DNA of 16,394 nt from Bacteroidales bacterium (GTDB lineage: Bacteria; Bacteroidota; Bacteroidia; Bacteroidales; FEN-979), in assembly GCA_016926765.1 (NCBI GenBank), contig JAFGNY010000182.1:1-16394 (forward strand), given 5' to 3'. Numbering within the stretch: the stretch's first letter is position 1; each line of letters begins with the position of its first letter. Shown piece by piece: positions 15,535-16,394 of the stretch. The notes under the pieces are model-generated. The model ran no database searches and was not told the origin of the DNA. It worked only from the letters and a program-made list of their open reading frames with translations. A program made the position numbers and the translations under genes.

Positions 15535-15968
15535 GCGAACCACTCTGCATACGAGGTGGCTGTTTCCCGGAGTTTCATTGAATGGAGTTTCACTCCCTCC
15601 GGCAACGCCTTGTTGATCCTTTCGGCAAAATCCACCAGGAGGTTTTCGGTGGTGGGCTGGTAATCAACCACGATGATTTTTGAAAAGGTTTCTCCCATCT
15701 TTTTCAATTCACTGATATCCAGATCAGAGGGCAAAATCAGAGCGTGATCCATCCGGTCGATCACTTCGGTTTTCATGATCTTTTTTAATTCACTGAAGTC
15801 CATGACCATTCCTCTTTTTGGCGAAGTGTGGCTAGCTACGGGAGTCCCTGTTACGGTGACAGCCAGTTGGTAAGAGTGTCCGTGGATATTCCGGCAGGGG
15901 CCGTCGTATCCTTTCAGGGCATGGGCTGCCTCGAAGGAGAACTCTTTGGTGATACGGATCGAGGGCAT
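15531..15968 (-). CDS. queD: 6-carboxytetrahydropterin synthase / 6-pyruvoyl-tetrahydropterin synthase homologue
   Basis: The 145-residue product has the family pattern: zinc ligands His16 (FEAAHALKG), His29 and His31 (NIHGHSY), catalytic Cys25 just before (GPCRNIHGH), His75 in MDHALIL, the PTTENL motif (105-110) and Glu135 in LRETATSYAEW. The length is normal. In bacteria this enzyme usually converts dihydroneopterin triphosphate to 6-carboxytetrahydropterin, the second step to queuosine and other deazapurines; pyruvoyl-tetrahydropterin synthase activity is the alternative. No other queuosine gene is in view. It has its own promoter and converges with the anti-sigma gene at a 12-base gap. 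Confidence 0.93.
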   Translation of the reverse strand: MPSIRITKEFSFEAAHALKGYDGPCRNIHGHSYQLAVTVTGTPVASHTSPKRGMVMDFSELKKIMKTEVIDRMDHALILPSDLDISELKKMGETFSKIIVVDYQPTTENLLVDFAERINKALPEGVKLHSMKLRETATSYAEWFA

Positions 15969-15985
15969 AGATTGGAATTAATCGA

Positions 15986-16017
15986 CAAAGTTAAACGATT
16001 TCCCTTAATCCCTCAAA
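15986..16017 (-). promoter_or_regulatory. Bacteroidota-type promoter for queD
   Basis: The minus strand carries TTTG (16014-16017), 20 bases, then TAACTTTG (15986-15993), exact matches to both consensus elements. The leader would be about 12-15 bases. The -33 element lies just after the stop of the FISUMP gene (16005-16007 is that stop codon, within the spacer region), so the promoter overlaps its 3' end. Confidence 0.7.
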
Positions 16018-16394
16018 CACCTTACACCAAACGCATTCGCCCGGTAACTGGGGTAGTACGACACCGAGTAATTGTATTGATTCATCCCGTACGCCCAGGC
16101 TTTGAGCGGACCGTGGGCAGTAGAGCTCCACAGGAAGGTGGCAAATTCCTCAAACTCCCAGAGCCGGTTGAAAAACTGAACGCCGGTCAGTAAAGCGTTG
16201 AATCCTGAAAACCCTGACCAAAGCAACGGTTTGCCGGCAAAGGCGTTGTTGGTCCAATTGGAAAACAGGATCTCCCAATCAGCTTCCGAAGGAACATGCC
16301 ATTCAGGCGGACAAAGCCCCTGGATGGATTCATCGTCCTGGTACTGCATCAGTTCGTCCCATTGATAGTAAGACGTAAGACGTGAGACGTAAGA
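16005..16394 (-). CDS. FISUMP-domain surface protein, N-terminus beyond window edge
   Basis: The frame has no stop from 16007 to the window end, so the gene is partial: 129 codons plus the stop are visible. The sequence YQWDELMQYQDDESIQGLCP, then PEWHVPSEADWEIL, FATFLWSSTAHGPLKAWAYG and the end ANAFGVRCLRD match the Fibrobacter succinogenes major paralogous (FISUMP) domain. Such proteins are generally secreted or surface-located and of unknown function. The ATG at 16349 lies inside the conserved region and is not the true start. Just upstream of YQWDELM the gene runs through a 7-base repeat (SYVSRLTSY), where related proteins usually have something like GYLYQW. Confidence 0.85.
   Translation of the reverse strand, partial: SYVSRLTSYYQWDELMQYQDDESIQGLCPPEWHVPSEADWEILFSNWTNNAFAGKPLLWSGFSGFNALLTGVQFFNRLWEFEEFATFLWSSTAHGPLKAWAYGMNQYNYSVSYYPSYRANAFGVRCLRD
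16367..16394 (-). repeat. Four or more tandem 7-base units inside the FISUMP gene, cut by the window edge
   Basis: Plus-strand units are AGTAAGA, CGTAAGA, CGTGAGA and CGTAAGA, reaching the last base. The coding-strand unit is TCTTACG and reads SYVSRLTSY with no stop in any frame. Confidence 0.85.

Overview
The window reads as Bacteroidota (Bacteroidetes) chromosome. Every clear promoter has the Bacteroidota -7 element TAnnTTTG instead of TATAAT, Shine-Dalgarno sites are mostly absent, one secreted protein ends in a type IX secretion (T9SS) sorting domain, the lipoproteins have acidic residues soon after the Cys, and the last protein is a FISUMP-type surface protein. There is no non-coding stretch longer than about 115 bases apart from short promoter regions, and I see no tRNA, rRNA, CRISPR array or insertion sequence.

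Layout. (1) 1-3818, minus strand: an M14 metallocarboxypeptidase followed by a GH27 alpha-galactosidase that runs off the left edge. (2) 3934-6932, plus strand, divergent from the first pair: a GH53 endo-beta-1,4-galactanase lipoprotein and, 11 bases on, an Asp-box beta-propeller protein with a T9SS tail. Together these suggest extracellular galactan/galactoside breakdown, although no SusC/SusD pair is in view. (3) 7032-14305: a tripartite RND efflux system in two converging transcripts, tetR1-tolC on plus and hlyD-rnd on minus, with a second paralogous tetR2 divergent from hlyD. (4) 14405-15518: an ECF sigma factor overlapping a membrane anti-sigma-like protein that ends in a beta-sandwich module. 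(5) 15531-15968, minus: a QueD/6-pyruvoyl-tetrahydropterin synthase homologue. (6) 16005 to the right edge, minus: the C-terminus of a FISUMP-domain protein.

The most unusual thing is a set of six short tandem-repeat tracts, all with a 7- or 8-base unit but all of different sequence (803-842, 1913-1954, 3314-3348, 3387-3435, 9060-9091, 16367-16394). Four lie inside genes, in loops or linkers, and are read through as coding sequence. Their units contain no stop in any frame. Two lie at gene ends and supply the stop codon; their units carry a stop triplet, so they stop all three frames. Because 7 and 8 are not multiples of 3, gain or loss of one unit in an internal tract would shift the reading frame.

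Other points are two promoters whose -7 element lies only 4-5 bases before the start codon (probable leaderless mRNAs), a near-perfect inverted repeat between hlyD and tetR2 that may be a TetR operator, and an RND pump with what looks like an extra pair of membrane helices.
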